NCBI RefSeq assembly: GCF_018343545.2
Contig: NZ_JAGYPE020000026.1
Location: forward strand, 1 to 64,000
Direction: 5' to 3'
Length of the DNA: 64,000 nucleotides
Origin: Neobacillus citreus
Lineage (GTDB): Bacteria > Bacillota > Bacilli > Bacillales > Cytobacillaceae
In this document: positions 32,604 to 41,262 of the stretch, piece after piece
How the letters are laid out: each line of letters begins with the position of its first letter
Position numbering within the stretch: position 1 is the first letter of the stretch
Translations under genes and position numbers: made by a program
The notes under the pieces: model-generated
The model's input: the letters and a program-made list of their open reading frames with translations, nothing else
The model's database searches: none
What the model was told of the DNA's origin: nothing

Positions 32604-33605
32604 CTAATCAAACAATTTCCTAAACTCGCCGTATCCTTCCTCTACTAGCTTTTCCTTTGGAACAAACCGAAGAGCTGCGGAATTTATGCAATACCTTGCT
32701 CGGTCAGGGCCGGGCCCATCATCGAATACGTGTCCTAAGTGGGAATCCGAGGTTTTCGCGCGAACCTCAATTCGCCTTAACCCGTGGGACGTGTCAAACC
32801 TCTCTTCAAGCTCGATGCGCCGTAATGGCCTTGTAAAGCTAGGCCAGCCGCAGCCTGCATCATATTTATCTGTCGAGCTAAACAGTGGTTCTCCCGAAAT
32901 GATATCAACATAGATTCCATCCTCTATATAATCCCAATACTCATTTTTAAATGGCGGTTCGGTTGCGTTATTCTTTGTTACTTCGTATTGAAGCGGCGTT
33001 AATACCAACCTAAGCTCCTCGTCTCTTTTCCGCTTTTTCCAATTTTCACGAATGAATTTAGCCCGTCCTGAAGCTTCGAAATAATGATTATAGTGAAAAG
33101 GTATTTTCTTATAATAATTCTGGTGTTTATCCTCAGCCGGATAAAACGGACCTGCCGGCAGAATCTCGGTTACAATTGGCATCTGAAAACGCCCGCTCAC
33201 TTCCAATTCAGCCTTCGATGCTTCCGCCAATTCCTTTTGTTTTTCGTTAAAATAAAATATTGCTGTTTTATATGCCTCTCCCCTGTCACTGAATTGTCCT
33301 CCGGCATCAGTGGGGTCGATTTGCTGCCAAAAAATCTGGAGCAATTTTTCATAAGGGAAAATGGTCGGGTCAAACGTAATCTGAACTGCTTCATAGTGTC
33401 CGGTTGAATTTGAGCGTACATCATCATAAGTGGGATTTTCCTTATGCCCGCCCGTGTAGCCAGATATGACCTCTTTAATCCCAGGCTGTTCATCAAACGG
33501 CGATACCATGCACCAAAAGCAGCCGCCCGCGAAGGTTGCCTTTTCGAGTTGTTGAGATATTTGGATCTCCCTCCTTGAGTTTATTACTATTACTAATTGT
33601 ATCAA
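32604..33605 (-). CDS. msrAB: Bifunctional methionine sulfoxide reductase MsrA-MsrB
   Basis: Repairs both Met-S- and Met-R-sulfoxide. The MsrA domain (about 20-190) has the catalytic Cys in [10 protein letters not shown]. The MsrB domain (about 200-333) has [20 protein letters not shown] and the catalytic Cys in [11 protein letters not shown]. The zinc CXXC pairs of some MsrB proteins are absent. The annotated TTG at 33605 has no ribosome binding site. AAGGAGGG (33569-33576) lies eight or nine bases before an in-frame ATA (33558-33560) that precedes [12 protein letters not shown], the usual MsrA N-terminus, so initiation at ATA or a recent start-codon mutation is possible. Confidence 0.92.
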   Translation of the reverse strand: MIQLVIVINSRREIQISQQLEKATFAGGCFWCMVSPFDEQPGIKEVISGYTGGHKENPTYDDVRSNSTGHYEAVQITFDPTIFPYEKLLQIFWQQIDPTDAGGQFSDRGEAYKTAIFYFNEKQKELAEASKAELEVSGRFQMPIVTEILPAGPFYPAEDKHQNYYKKIPFHYNHYFEASGRAKFIRENWKKRKRDEELRLVLTPLQYEVTKNNATEPPFKNEYWDYIEDGIYVDIISGEPLFSSTDKYDAGCGWPSFTRPLRRIELEERFDTSHGLRRIEVRAKTSDSHLGHVFDDGPGPDRARYCINSAALRFVPKEKLVEEGYGEFRKLFD

Positions 33606-33684
33606 AAGGACTGACAGATTTTAATTTTACCATTTTTTACAAATGCTTTCCGAATAGGATGAAATATTTTCCCAATTAAAGCTT

Positions 33685-33760
33685 TTACTTTCCAAAATGA
33701 AACAATTACTTTCCAAACTAACCACTATACTTTCCACTTTTAACAAAATACTTTCCAACC
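33685..33760. repeat. Four-copy TACTTTCCA repeat, period ~20 bp
   Basis: TACTTTCCA occurs near 33686, 33707, 33728 and 33749 in an AT-rich spacer between the msrAB start and the terminator of the BASS transporter gene. The period resembles the repeats at 4158 and 53150, but the sequence differs. Confidence 0.6.
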
Positions 33761-33778
33761 GCAAAATAAACAAAGAAA

Positions 33779-33802
33779 AGGCACCTAAACCAAAAGGTGC
33801 CT
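33779..33802 (-). terminator. Terminator after the BASS transporter gene
   Basis: AGGCACC (33779-33785) pairs with GGTGCCT (33796-33802), followed by TTTTCTTTG on the minus strand. Confidence 0.85.
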
Positions 33803-33809
33803 CCCTACA

Positions 33810-34784
33810 TTAAATAGCCTTCTTTTCCTGTTCCTGACCGCTGCTAATTTGCCCCTGATTTGCTGGTCTCTTTGACCAATACGTAGCTAGAATTGGACCT
33901 GTAATATTGTGCCAAACCGCGCCACAAACACTTGGGATAGCGGCTAAGGGTCCAAAATGGGCAGTTGCCAGTGCCACACCCAATCCAGAGTTTTGCATAC
34001 CGACTTCGATTGAAATTGCCCTGCGGGTCCCCTCATCAAGCTTCAAGACAAGAGCAGTTAAATAACCAAGAAGCAAACCAAATGCGTTGTGTAGCATGAC
34101 TGCAGCAAAGGTTAAAAATCCAGCGGATGCGATACTATCGGCACTTCCCGAAACAACCGCAGATACAATCAAGATAATTGCAACAACTGAAATCAACGGT
34201 AACACAGAGTTACATTTCTCTACCACTCCAGGTAGGAATTTCCGAATCACAATTCCTAAAATAATTGGAAAAATAATGACTTGAACGATTGACATAAACA
34301 TCGCCATTGGATCAACAGGCATCCATTTCCCGCCTAGCAACAAGAAAATTGCTGGCGTTGCGATTGGTGCCAAAAGTGTGGAAATGGATGTCATCGTAAT
34401 CGATAGTGGAACATTCCCTTTTGCAAGGTAAACCATGACGTTTGATGCCGTTCCGCCTGGGACGGATCCTAAAAGAACAAGCCCAGCAGCCAATTCAGCA
34501 GGTAAATTCATAAAATAGGCAATCAAAAACGCGGTAACCGGCATGATAATAAATTGGGCACATACCCCGATAATAACAGGGATTGGTTTGGTGATAACAA
34601 GCTTAAAATCCACTGCTTTTAAGGTTAGACCCATACCGAACATGACTACGCCCAACAAAATCGTAATATAACCTTTGAACACTAAAAATGGAGCAGGTGC
34701 AATAAATGCAATAGTAGCAATTAAAATTACCCACACAGCAAAATATTTTCCAGCAATCGAACTAATAGATTCCAATATTTTCAT
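33810..34784 (-). CDS. Bile acid:sodium symporter (BASS) family transporter
   Basis: A 324-aa protein with about ten membrane helices. FGMGLTLKAVDF, the VLLGSVPGGTASNVMVYLAK unwound-helix motif, and IEVGMQNSGLGVALA are typical of the BASS family, which in bacteria moves pantothenate, keto acids or other organic anions. Its start overlaps the stop of the glycolate-oxidase-type gene by one base, so uptake of a 2-hydroxy acid such as glycolate or lactate is inferred. The regulator at 36366 probably controls both. Confidence 0.85.
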   Translation of the reverse strand: MKILESISSIAGKYFAVWVILIATIAFIAPAPFLVFKGYITILLGVVMFGMGLTLKAVDFKLVITKPIPVIIGVCAQFIIMPVTAFLIAYFMNLPAELAAGLVLLGSVPGGTASNVMVYLAKGNVPLSITMTSISTLLAPIATPAIFLLLGGKWMPVDPMAMFMSIVQVIIFPIILGIVIRKFLPGVVEKCNSVLPLISVVAIILIVSAVVSGSADSIASAGFLTFAAVMLHNAFGLLLGYLTALVLKLDEGTRRAISIEVGMQNSGLGVALATAHFGPLAAIPSVCGAVWHNITGPILATYWSKRPANQGQISSGQEQEKKAI

Positions 34785-36175
34785 CAGAATAACTCCCTCT
34801 TCACTTTGATTAGTTTATTTGGATTCAAGAGGTTTTCTGGGTCCAATGCTAGTTTGATTCTTTCCATCACCTGCAGCGCTTGTCCGTGCTCCCGCTCCTG
34901 ATATTTCTGTTTCCCTACTCCGACTCCATGCTCACCAGTACAAGTACCGCCTCGTTCAAGAGCATCAATCACGATGACTTCATTGAATTCTTCTGATTTT
35001 CTAATTTCTTCAGGGTTATTCATATCAATCATGATGAGAGCATGAAAATTTCCATCGCCGACATGCCCCACGATGCCTCCTGGCAAATCTAATTTATTTA
35101 AAGCTGCTCTTGCATTATCAATGGCTGCTCCCAAATCTGAAATTGGTACACAAACATCTGTTGTCATCATTTTTTTACCAGGATAACCGTGAATAAAGGC
35201 ATAGGCCAAATTATGACGGGCTTCCCATAGCTGATTTAACGCAGCCTGATCGGTTTCGTATTCAATGCCTTCGCAATGATAGTCGGAGACGATTTCCTTC
35301 ATAAATTCCACGTCCTGTTTTAAGCCTGCCTCATTTCCGTGAAATTCCATAAACAATGTTGGCTGTTCCTTATAATTCGTGTCGTTAAACAAGTTTACTT
35401 GTTTCATAGAGGGTTCGTCGACAAGCTCCACACGAGCAACAGGAATTCCTGCCTGTAAAATGCCAACTACCGCCGAGACGGCATCTTGGACGGACGGAAA
35501 TGATGCTCGCGCTGCCATCACATATTCCGGAATACCGTAGACACGCAACGTTAACTCAGTGAAGCAGCCGAGCGTTCCTTCAGACCCGACAAACAATCCG
35601 TTTAAATGCAAGCCGGATGAAGATTTTTCCGCTAAGTTACCCGTATGTATAACTGTACCGTCTGCAAGAACAACCTCTAAATCACGGACTTGGTCGCGCA
35701 TTACTCCATATCTGACTGCTGTCGTACCACTGGCATTCGTTGCTGCCATACCCCCTAAAGTTGCATCCGCTCCAGGGTCAACGGAGAAAAACAGCCCATA
35801 TTTTTTGAGTTCTTTATTTAATTGGGTACGTGTAACTCCCGGCTGTACTCTCACGAGGAAATCATTTTCCCTTACTTCTAAAACCTTATTCATAAGAGAA
35901 AAATCTATCGTAATTCCGTGATCATATGGAATGACGTGACCTTCTAAGCTGGTTCCTCTTCCAAATGGCACGACCGGTACTTTGTATTGACTAGCCAGTT
36001 TCATTATCTTGATTACTTCTTCTGTCGAAGCAGGAAAAACAACTACATCCGGCATACTTGGGGTATGATACGATTCATCCTTGCCATGCTGCTCTCTAAT
36101 CGTTTCATTGATGGATACTTGTTCAGCTGGTAACACACTTTTCAGCGAAGCTACCAATTCTTCGGTTGTTAACAT
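34784..36175 (-). CDS. FAD-linked 2-hydroxy acid oxidase, GlcD/D-lactate dehydrogenase type
   Basis: A VAO-fold flavoprotein of 463 aa. The FAD-binding domain shows VVPFGRGTSLEGHVIPYDHG, VRVQPGVTRTQLN and GGMAATNASGTTAVRYGVMR. The C-terminal catalytic region shows GHVGDGNFHALIMID and CTGEHGVGVGKQKYQ. It oxidises glycolate, D-lactate or a similar acid. No GlcE or GlcF subunit is adjacent, so it may act as a single-subunit enzyme. An ATG at 36217 is possible, but AGGTGAAAG before ATG 36175 fits better. Divergent from an FCD-type GntR regulator. Confidence 0.88.
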   Translation of the reverse strand: MLTTEELVASLKSVLPAEQVSINETIREQHGKDESYHTPSMPDVVVFPASTEEVIKIMKLASQYKVPVVPFGRGTSLEGHVIPYDHGITIDFSLMNKVLEVRENDFLVRVQPGVTRTQLNKELKKYGLFFSVDPGADATLGGMAATNASGTTAVRYGVMRDQVRDLEVVLADGTVIHTGNLAEKSSSGLHLNGLFVGSEGTLGCFTELTLRVYGIPEYVMAARASFPSVQDAVSAVVGILQAGIPVARVELVDEPSMKQVNLFNDTNYKEQPTLFMEFHGNEAGLKQDVEFMKEIVSDYHCEGIEYETDQAALNQLWEARHNLAYAFIHGYPGKKMMTTDVCVPISDLGAAIDNARAALNKLDLPGGIVGHVGDGNFHALIMIDMNNPEEIRKSEEFNEVIVIDALERGGTCTGEHGVGVGKQKYQEREHGQALQVMERIKLALDPENLLNPNKLIKVKRELF

Positions 36176-36210
36176 TACTTTCACCTGATTCCTCTTAATT
36201 TCCAAACAAT

Positions 36211-36250
36211 AGGTCATACCAATTTTTAATCACTTGGAATTGGTCCAACC
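36211..36250. promoter_or_regulatory. Two FCD/GntR-type operators TGGT-N3-ACC
   Basis: TGGT-ATG-ACC on the minus strand (36212-36221) and TGGT-CCA-ACC on the plus strand (36241-36250). Both match the TNGTNNNACNA pattern bound by FadR-subfamily GntR proteins. They lie between glcD and the divergent regulator gene. Confidence 0.6.
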
Positions 36251-36365
36251 TTTAATTTATTATAGTGAATAGTCTGAAAAAATCAACCATTTTGAATTAT
36301 AAAATTGTAACTGTTGAAAAAATTTTTGTATGATAATATTATGATGGTTGGTGAAATTGAGAGGA

Positions 36366-37097
36366 ATGAAAAAAGACATGCAGCTGCCAAGGAAAAAAGC
36401 ATATGAAGTGGTCATTGATCAAATAAAAGAATCTTTTTTAAATGGAAAACTTCCTCCTGGAGACAAGCTGCCAACGGAGAGAGAACTTGCGAGTCTTTTT
36501 AATATCAGCCGGACATCGGTAAGAGAGGCATTGCGGAAGCTGGAGATTGAGGGATTAATTGAAATTAGACAAGGCAGCGGGACCTTCTTAAAAGCAAACC
36601 CTATACAAGATACGAAGAGTGATTTTTCCTTCTCTATCGTAAATAATAAAAAAAAATTAATATTTGAAATGCTTGAGCTACGCCGCGTTTTGGAGGTAGA
36701 ATGTGCCTTTTTGGCATCACAAAGAGCCACAACCGATGACCTGGAGCAAATCCTTGATTCACTGGAATTAATGAGAAATTCCAATGATGATGTGGAACTT
36801 GGGCTTCAAGCAGATGTTAATTTCCATAAGAATATTGTCTGCGCTTCCCATAATTCCATCTTTTTACAGTTGATTCAGTCGCTTAGCGAACGTATGGAAG
36901 ATACCATTCGGGCTACCCGAAAACTACGTTTGACTGATTCCGAAAGTGTAGAAGATACGTTTGATGAACATAAACAAATTTATTTAGCCATCGCCACAGG
37001 AGACTCCCTTCTAGCCAAACAGCTGATGGAAAAACATATTTCTCAGATACGAAAAGAGATGACTGAATTTTTCTTGGAGCAGAACAGAAATAGTTAA
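36366..37097 (+). CDS. GntR-family regulator, FadR/FCD subfamily
   Basis: A protein of about 243 aa. The N-terminal winged helix (about 10-75) shows LPPGDKLPTERELASLFN, TSVREALRKLEIEGLIEI and RQGSGTFL. The C-terminal FCD domain (about 95-235) shows LRRVLEVECAFLASQ, DVNFHKNIVCAS and DEHKQIYLAIATGD, with the metal-binding Asp/His set. LldR and GlcC are of this class, consistent with control of the adjacent hydroxy-acid oxidase and transporter. The start is uncertain: TTG 36348, ATG 36366 or ATG 36378, since the GAGAGG site lies only one base before 36366 and 13 before 36378. Confidence 0.88.
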   Translation: MKKDMQLPRKKAYEVVIDQIKESFLNGKLPPGDKLPTERELASLFNISRTSVREALRKLEIEGLIEIRQGSGTFLKANPIQDTKSDFSFSIVNNKKKLIFEMLELRRVLEVECAFLASQRATTDDLEQILDSLELMRNSNDDVELGLQADVNFHKNIVCASHNSIFLQLIQSLSERMEDTIRATRKLRLTDSESVEDTFDEHKQIYLAIATGDSLLAKQLMEKHISQIRKEMTEFFLEQNRNS

Positions 37098-37110
37098 ATA
37101 CCTCAAATAA

Positions 37111-37138
37111 ACCTTCCAAATCTACATGATTGGAAGGT
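37111..37138 (+). terminator. Bidirectional terminator between the GntR gene and the VOC gene
   Basis: ACCTTCCAA (37111-37119) pairs perfectly with TTGGAAGGT (37130-37138), followed by TATTTATT. Confidence 0.85.
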
Positions 37139-37215
37139 TATTTATTACGCTTTAGAACGGTATTCGTTTTATGTTTTTTGGGGTTTACGGAAATTCAAGG
37201 TAACGGATCCTTTAT

Positions 37216-38064
37216 CTATATTAAAACCATTCGAATCCGATTTCCAGACGGGTCACTGGTCTCTACAAATCCATCTTCTTCTCTTACAGATGCGCCCAAC
37301 TCTCGAACCCGCATTACAACCTCTTCCCTCGCAGCTTCATCCGGAAAAACAAGAGTATACCAATTAAGTCCCACACTATTACTTGGTGGTGTCGGTGCGC
37401 CATCCCCCTGCCAAGTGTTGATCGCAATATGGTGGTGGTACCCTCCTGTCGACAGGAATACTGCTTGCGGATAATAACTTACAATTTCAAAACCTAAACC
37501 TTTAGTATAAAATTCCTCCGCTTTTTTCAAATCCCCAACATGAAGATGAATATGCCCCATGATCGTTTCCGCAGGCAGACCAGTCCATTCCGCATTACTT
37601 TCAGCAAGAATACCATTCCCATCCAGTTGTTCTGTGGCCATGGAAACAAGTCCGTTGTTCCAGGTCCATTCACTCGAAGGACGGTCCCGATAAACTTCTA
37701 TCCCATTTCCGTCAGGATCGTTTAAATACAATGCCTCACTTACATAATGATCAGCAGCTCCTAACGGGTAACCAGTCTCAAGCAAATGGCGTAAAAACAC
37801 TGATAAATCTGCACGCGTTGGCAAAAGAATTGCAAAATGATAAAGACCGGAAGTACGTTCCGCCTTCGGGATCACATCTTCAGGCTGCTCCAGTGTTAAT
37901 AACGGTGTTTTTCCATCTGTTGTTAAAACCGCACTGCGGTCTGATCTTTTCAATATCCGCAAACCAATAATATTCAGATAAAAAGTAAGCGAGTAATCCA
38001 GATTTTTTACGTTTATGCTAATTTCTCCTACATAAACATTAGGTTTCTGATGGAATTTTTCCAT
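37216..38064 (-). CDS. VOC-family protein (glyoxalase/catechol-2,3-dioxygenase-like)
   Basis: A 282-aa protein with two tandem vicinal-oxygen-chelate modules. The metal-ligand pattern is visible: His/Glu in GLYHFAILLP and GNGIEVYRDRPSSEW in the first, then GHIHLHVGDLKKAEEFYTKGL and YHHHIAINTW in the second. The length matches the B. subtilis CatE type (catechol-2,3-dioxygenase). It starts at ATG 38064, preceded by AAGGATTGAGG; an earlier in-frame start (38106) is less likely. It stands alone, so the substrate is uncertain. Confidence 0.82.
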   Translation of the reverse strand: MEKFHQKPNVYVGEISINVKNLDYSLTFYLNIIGLRILKRSDRSAVLTTDGKTPLLTLEQPEDVIPKAERTSGLYHFAILLPTRADLSVFLRHLLETGYPLGAADHYVSEALYLNDPDGNGIEVYRDRPSSEWTWNNGLVSMATEQLDGNGILAESNAEWTGLPAETIMGHIHLHVGDLKKAEEFYTKGLGFEIVSYYPQAVFLSTGGYHHHIAINTWQGDGAPTPPSNSVGLNWYTLVFPDEAAREEVVMRVRELGASVREEDGFVETSDPSGNRIRMVLI

Positions 38065-38179
38065 TTTCCTCAATCCTTTTTTACTTATTTTAGGTTTTTT
38101 TCTCAAAAATTATTATCTCGATTTGAAGATATACTAATTCAAAATACAGAATGTGTAAAGTAACTATTCATTAAAAAAA

Positions 38180-38199
38180 GAGGAGCTATAACTCTCCTC
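38180..38199 (-). terminator. Terminator after the YrdB-like gene
   Basis: GAGGAG (38180-38185) pairs with CTCCTC (38194-38199), with seven T following on the minus strand. Confidence 0.7.
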
Positions 38200-38201
38200 C
38201 A

Positions 38202-38549
38202 TTATTGTTTCCATACAATCAATAAAATTTTATTTATAATCACAATAATCCCTAGTAACCAAGCAATCTCATTTTTTCCAAGCAGAGCAAGCAATAAGAC
38301 CGGCAGGCCAAACACGATTATTTCCAAGAATAAATGAAAAGGTTCAGCTAATTTAATCGGTGCTTTTGGGGACCCCAGCAATCCCCATATTACAGCCAAA
38401 ACTAAAGGGCCAACAACCGCGAGAATCCATCGAACAACAAAATTGTTTCCTGTTTTATACCCCCAATAACCCACTGCATAAAGTGAACAAAGTTCTAATA
38501 AAAATCGCAACACCAGATTAAATGACTTGAGACCAACAAGCAAGCTCAT
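38202..38549 (-). CDS. YrdB family (DUF2568) membrane protein
   Basis: A 115-aa protein with about four transmembrane helices. The pattern FLLELCSLYAVGYWGYKTG, VVGPLVLAVIWGLLGSPKAP and AEPFHLFLEIIVFG matches the YrdB/DUF2568 family of unknown function. Single gene with its own terminator. A perfect palindrome (38620-38636) lies about 70 bases upstream. Confidence 0.8.
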   Translation of the reverse strand: MSLLVGLKSFNLVLRFLLELCSLYAVGYWGYKTGNNFVVRWILAVVGPLVLAVIWGLLGSPKAPIKLAEPFHLFLEIIVFGLPVLLLALLGKNEIAWLLGIIVIINKILLIVWKQ

Positions 38550-38619
38550 TTACAAAATCCCCCGTTCATTTGGATTATTAACTTATTCAGATTACCTAAA
38601 CTATTCATAATAACATTTT

Positions 38620-38636
38620 AACTAATTGAATTAGTT
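38620..38636. promoter_or_regulatory. Perfect palindrome AACTAATT-G-AATTAGTT
   Basis: Eight-base arms about one central base, in the intergenic region upstream of the YrdB-like gene. The size suits a MarR- or TetR-type dimer. No regulator assigned. Confidence 0.4.
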
Positions 38637-38748
38637 TTATCAAGAGGTTTTTATCTTACCTTGCAATAAATTTTGTTTTCAGTTAATTAAAAACATTTAG
38701 TCTTGGAAGAACTCAAACAAGAGATTTCATTTTTAAGGGGGAACGAGG

Positions 38749-38799
38749 ATGAACTGGAAAATCCCCCTTAGTTATATATCGATAATAATATTATGTTAA
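38749..38799 (+). CDS. Possible 16-residue hydrophobic peptide (small ORF)
   Basis: MNWKIPLSYISIIILC, preceded by AAGGGGGAACGAGG with seven-base spacing. The AAGGGGG of the ribosome binding site (38735-38741) is complementary to CCCCCTT (38763-38769) inside the reading frame, so a hairpin could hide the site. No homologue is recognised. A second tiny ORF follows at 38830. Confidence 0.35.
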   Translation: MNWKIPLSYISIIILC

Positions 38800-38829
38800 C
38801 TGAAAGGAAGAAAGGGACTAGGGGATTCC

Positions 38830-38889
38830 ATGATCGGTCAAATGCTCATCCGCTATGCCATTTTAATTTGTTTTGTTAATACTATTTAA
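38830..38889 (+). CDS. Possible 19-residue hydrophobic peptide (small ORF)
   Basis: MIGQMLIRYAILICFVNTI, preceded by AGGGG with about six-base spacing and followed at once by a strong hairpin. It has the character of a single-helix membrane peptide. Existence of the transcript is unproven. The rest of the 430-base gap between 38550 and 38979 shows only the palindrome at 38620 and these small ORFs. Confidence 0.4.
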   Translation: MIGQMLIRYAILICFVNTI

Positions 38890-38922
38890 AGAGAGCTCCA
38901 CCATATTTTGGCGGGGCTCTCT
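38890..38922. terminator. Hairpin after the small ORF pair
   Basis: AGAGAGCTCCACC (38890-38902) pairs with GGCGGGGCTCTCT (38910-38922), a 13-bp stem with one wobble and one mismatch. The T-tail is weak on the plus strand and moderate on the minus strand. Confidence 0.65.
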
Positions 38923-38979
38923 TGCTCCCAATTATTCTTCATCTAAAAGAAGAAATACATCTTCCCCTTCTATAATTGT

Positions 38980-39258
38980 TTAATAGCTTTTCACACATCC
39001 AATATCGGGCTTTTGAACTTTTCCATCATGCAAACAAATTTTCCAATCATGCATCGGACAAAAGACAAACTCACCGCTTACGATTCCTTGACTTAATACT
39101 CCCCCACGGTGTGGACAACGATTTTCAACTGCCCGAAAAATCCCATTTGATAATTTGAAAACCGCCACTTCTTTATCCCCTATTTGAACCGTTTTACCTA
39201 AGCGCTCCGGGAATTCATGAACATAGCCAAGTGGAATTTTTGATATGCTTTTATTCAC
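38980..39258 (-). CDS. nirD: Nitrite reductase small subunit-like Rieske protein (NirD)
   Basis: A 92-aa Rieske [2Fe-2S] protein. The cluster motifs are [11 protein letters not shown] and [10 protein letters not shown] (C-x-H ... C-x2-H). In nitrite reductase, NirD partners the NirB large subunit. A GTG at 39279 overlaps the GGAGGGGGG ribosome binding site, so the GTG at 39258 is the likely start. The adjacent nirB is broken, so NirD may be functionless here or serve another copy. Confidence 0.88.
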   Translation of the reverse strand: MNKSISKIPLGYVHEFPERLGKTVQIGDKEVAVFKLSNGIFRAVENRCPHRGGVLSQGIVSGEFVFCPMHDWKICLHDGKVQKPDIGCVKSY

Positions 39259-39292
39259 AGGAATTATTCCCCCCTCCACCTATTTATCATCC

Positions 39293-40966
39293 TTACGACA
39301 TGACCATGCTTTCAAACAGCTCTTTTCGCACTTTTTGATCCTCAGTAATTTCTTTCCAAGGGTCCCTAATGACTGATAGAGCCTCTTCCATTCTGGCGTT
39401 TAATGCTGCACGTTTTTCCTGATCATCTAACACAGCCCGGACATGGTCCAAACCAACATGCTCAATCCAGGCCAATGTTCGTTCTAAATAGTTGGCTGTT
39501 TCCCGATATTATTGCAGGTAGGCGCCCGTAATCCCCATAACTTCTTCTTCCGTTTTTACTTTGTACAATATGTCTCCCCCGCGAATGTGGGTTCCCCCAT
39601 TTCCGCCGACATAAATTTCCCAGCCGCCATCTATTCCGATAAAACCAATATCTTTGAATCCCGACTCAGCGCAGCTTCTAGGACAGGCAGATACGGCCAT
39701 TTTTACTTTATGAGGAGTTTGCAGCCCTTCAAATCTCTTTTCCAGCATGATTCCCAGACTGATTGAATCCTGGGTGCCGAAACGGCAAAACTGATCTCCG
39801 ACACAGGTTTTTACCGTCCGAAGCGATTTTCCGTAAGCAAACCCGGACGGCATGTCCAAATCCTTCCATACTTTTGGCAGGTCTTCTTTTTTGACCCCAA
39901 GCAAGTCAATTCTCTGTCCCCCTGTTAATTTGACTAATGGAATATCATATTTATCAACTACGTCTGCAATCCTCCTTAGGTCATGTGAATTTGTCACACC
40001 TCCATACATCCGTGTAACGACTGAATATGTTCCATCTTTTTGAATATTCGCATGCATACGCTCATTCACAAAACGCGATTGTTTTTCATCTTCATAACCG
40101 GTTGGATTAACCATTCCCAAATAGTAATTTAGAGCAGGGCAGCATTTCGAGCAGCCTTCTTCCGTGATCCAACCCAGGACAAACATAACTTCTTTTATGT
40201 GGGTCAACCCTTTTGTTTTAATTTCTTCAATCACTTCATCTCTTGATAGTGATGTACAGCTGCAAATCGGTTCTTTTTGTAAAGAGACATCAGCCTCGGA
40301 TCCTAAGGTAATCTGTAAAATCTCTGCTACAAGTGGTTTGCAGCCTCCGCAGGAACGGCATGCACTCGTACATTCCTTAATATCATTGACGGTCGAACAG
40401 CCTTTTTCCTGGATTGCTTCGATGATAGTACCTTTTGACACGCCATTACAGCCGCATATAATTTCTTCATTGCTCATGGCAGCAGTCAGACTGTCTCCGG
40501 AATCCTCACCATTTTGGTTTAAAATGGCCACTTTTGTTAAATCGGAAATGTCTGTTTTCTTTTGAATTATGGAAACTAAACGGTTTCCTTCGCTGCTGTT
40601 ACCAAATAGAACAGCACCGACAATTTGATCGCCGGATAAGACGATTTTCTTGTAAATGTTATTTTGTTCATCAAAGACTTTGATGGCTTTTTTTTCTTTA
40701 TCCTCATAAAAGTCACCGGCTGAAAAAACTTCAGCACCCGAAACCTTTAACTGGGTAAATAAAATAGAGCCTTTATACGGTTCCGTTCTTACCTCTGAGA
40801 TTTGTTTGGCTAAAATTTTTCCTTGTTCGTACAAAGGTGCCACTAAACCATAGGCAATTCCGTTGTGCTCTGCACACTCGCCAACTGCATAAATATGAGG
40901 GATATTCGTTTCCATGTAGTCATTGACAACAATGTCCACTAGTGATGAAATAATCGAATATCCCAC
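39293..40966 (-). pseudogene. nirB: nirB, nitrite reductase large subunit: 5'-truncated with internal stop
   Basis: NirB is usually about 800 aa with an N-terminal NAD/FAD domain. Here recognisable sequence begins only at IVVNDYMETNIPHIYAVGEC (near 40933), so the first third, with most of the flavin domain, is gone. The remainder is well preserved: BFD-like [2Fe-2S] CGCNGVSKG and CRSCGGCKP, the siroheme/[4Fe-4S] region GGQRIDLLG and TCVGDQFCRFGTQDS, and ACPRSCAESGFKDIGF. A TAA at 39509-39511 (CTG CAA TAA TAT CGG) then interrupts ITGAYLQ / YRETANYLERT, which reads on in frame to 39293. Two independent lesions make it a pseudogene. Confidence 0.85.
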
Positions 40967-41136
40967 ATTATTTCATAAAAATCGGATAAAGAAATTAAAT
41001 GCGTTATATTTTCTAACATAAAAAATTCCATGTTAGATGACCTTACAGATTTTGAGACAAAACAAAATTGACCTATTATTCTTGAAAACAGCAAGGGGAT
41101 TACGAAAAGCACTTAATGAGGAATGGAGGCATGGGG

Positions 41137-41220
41137 ATGAAAAAAGTAATTGGTTTTTTTACGTTTACTGAATTGGTAGCTAAAGTGATTTTCTCAAAAA
41201 AACAAAATATCGGATGGTAG
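41137..41220 (+). CDS. Possible 27-residue small ORF upstream of the NarK-type gene
   Basis: Starts MKKVIGFFTFTELVAKV and ends KKQNIGW. GGAGG lies seven bases before the ATG. It ends 42 bases before the transporter start on the same strand, so it could be a leader peptide or a remnant of a longer gene. The rest of 40967-41262 shows no gene. Confidence 0.4.
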   Translation: MKKVIGFFTFTELVAKVIFSKKQNIGW

Positions 41221-41262
41221 ATTCCTTAAGACGCAGAAGACACAAGGAAGGAGTGTAATAAA

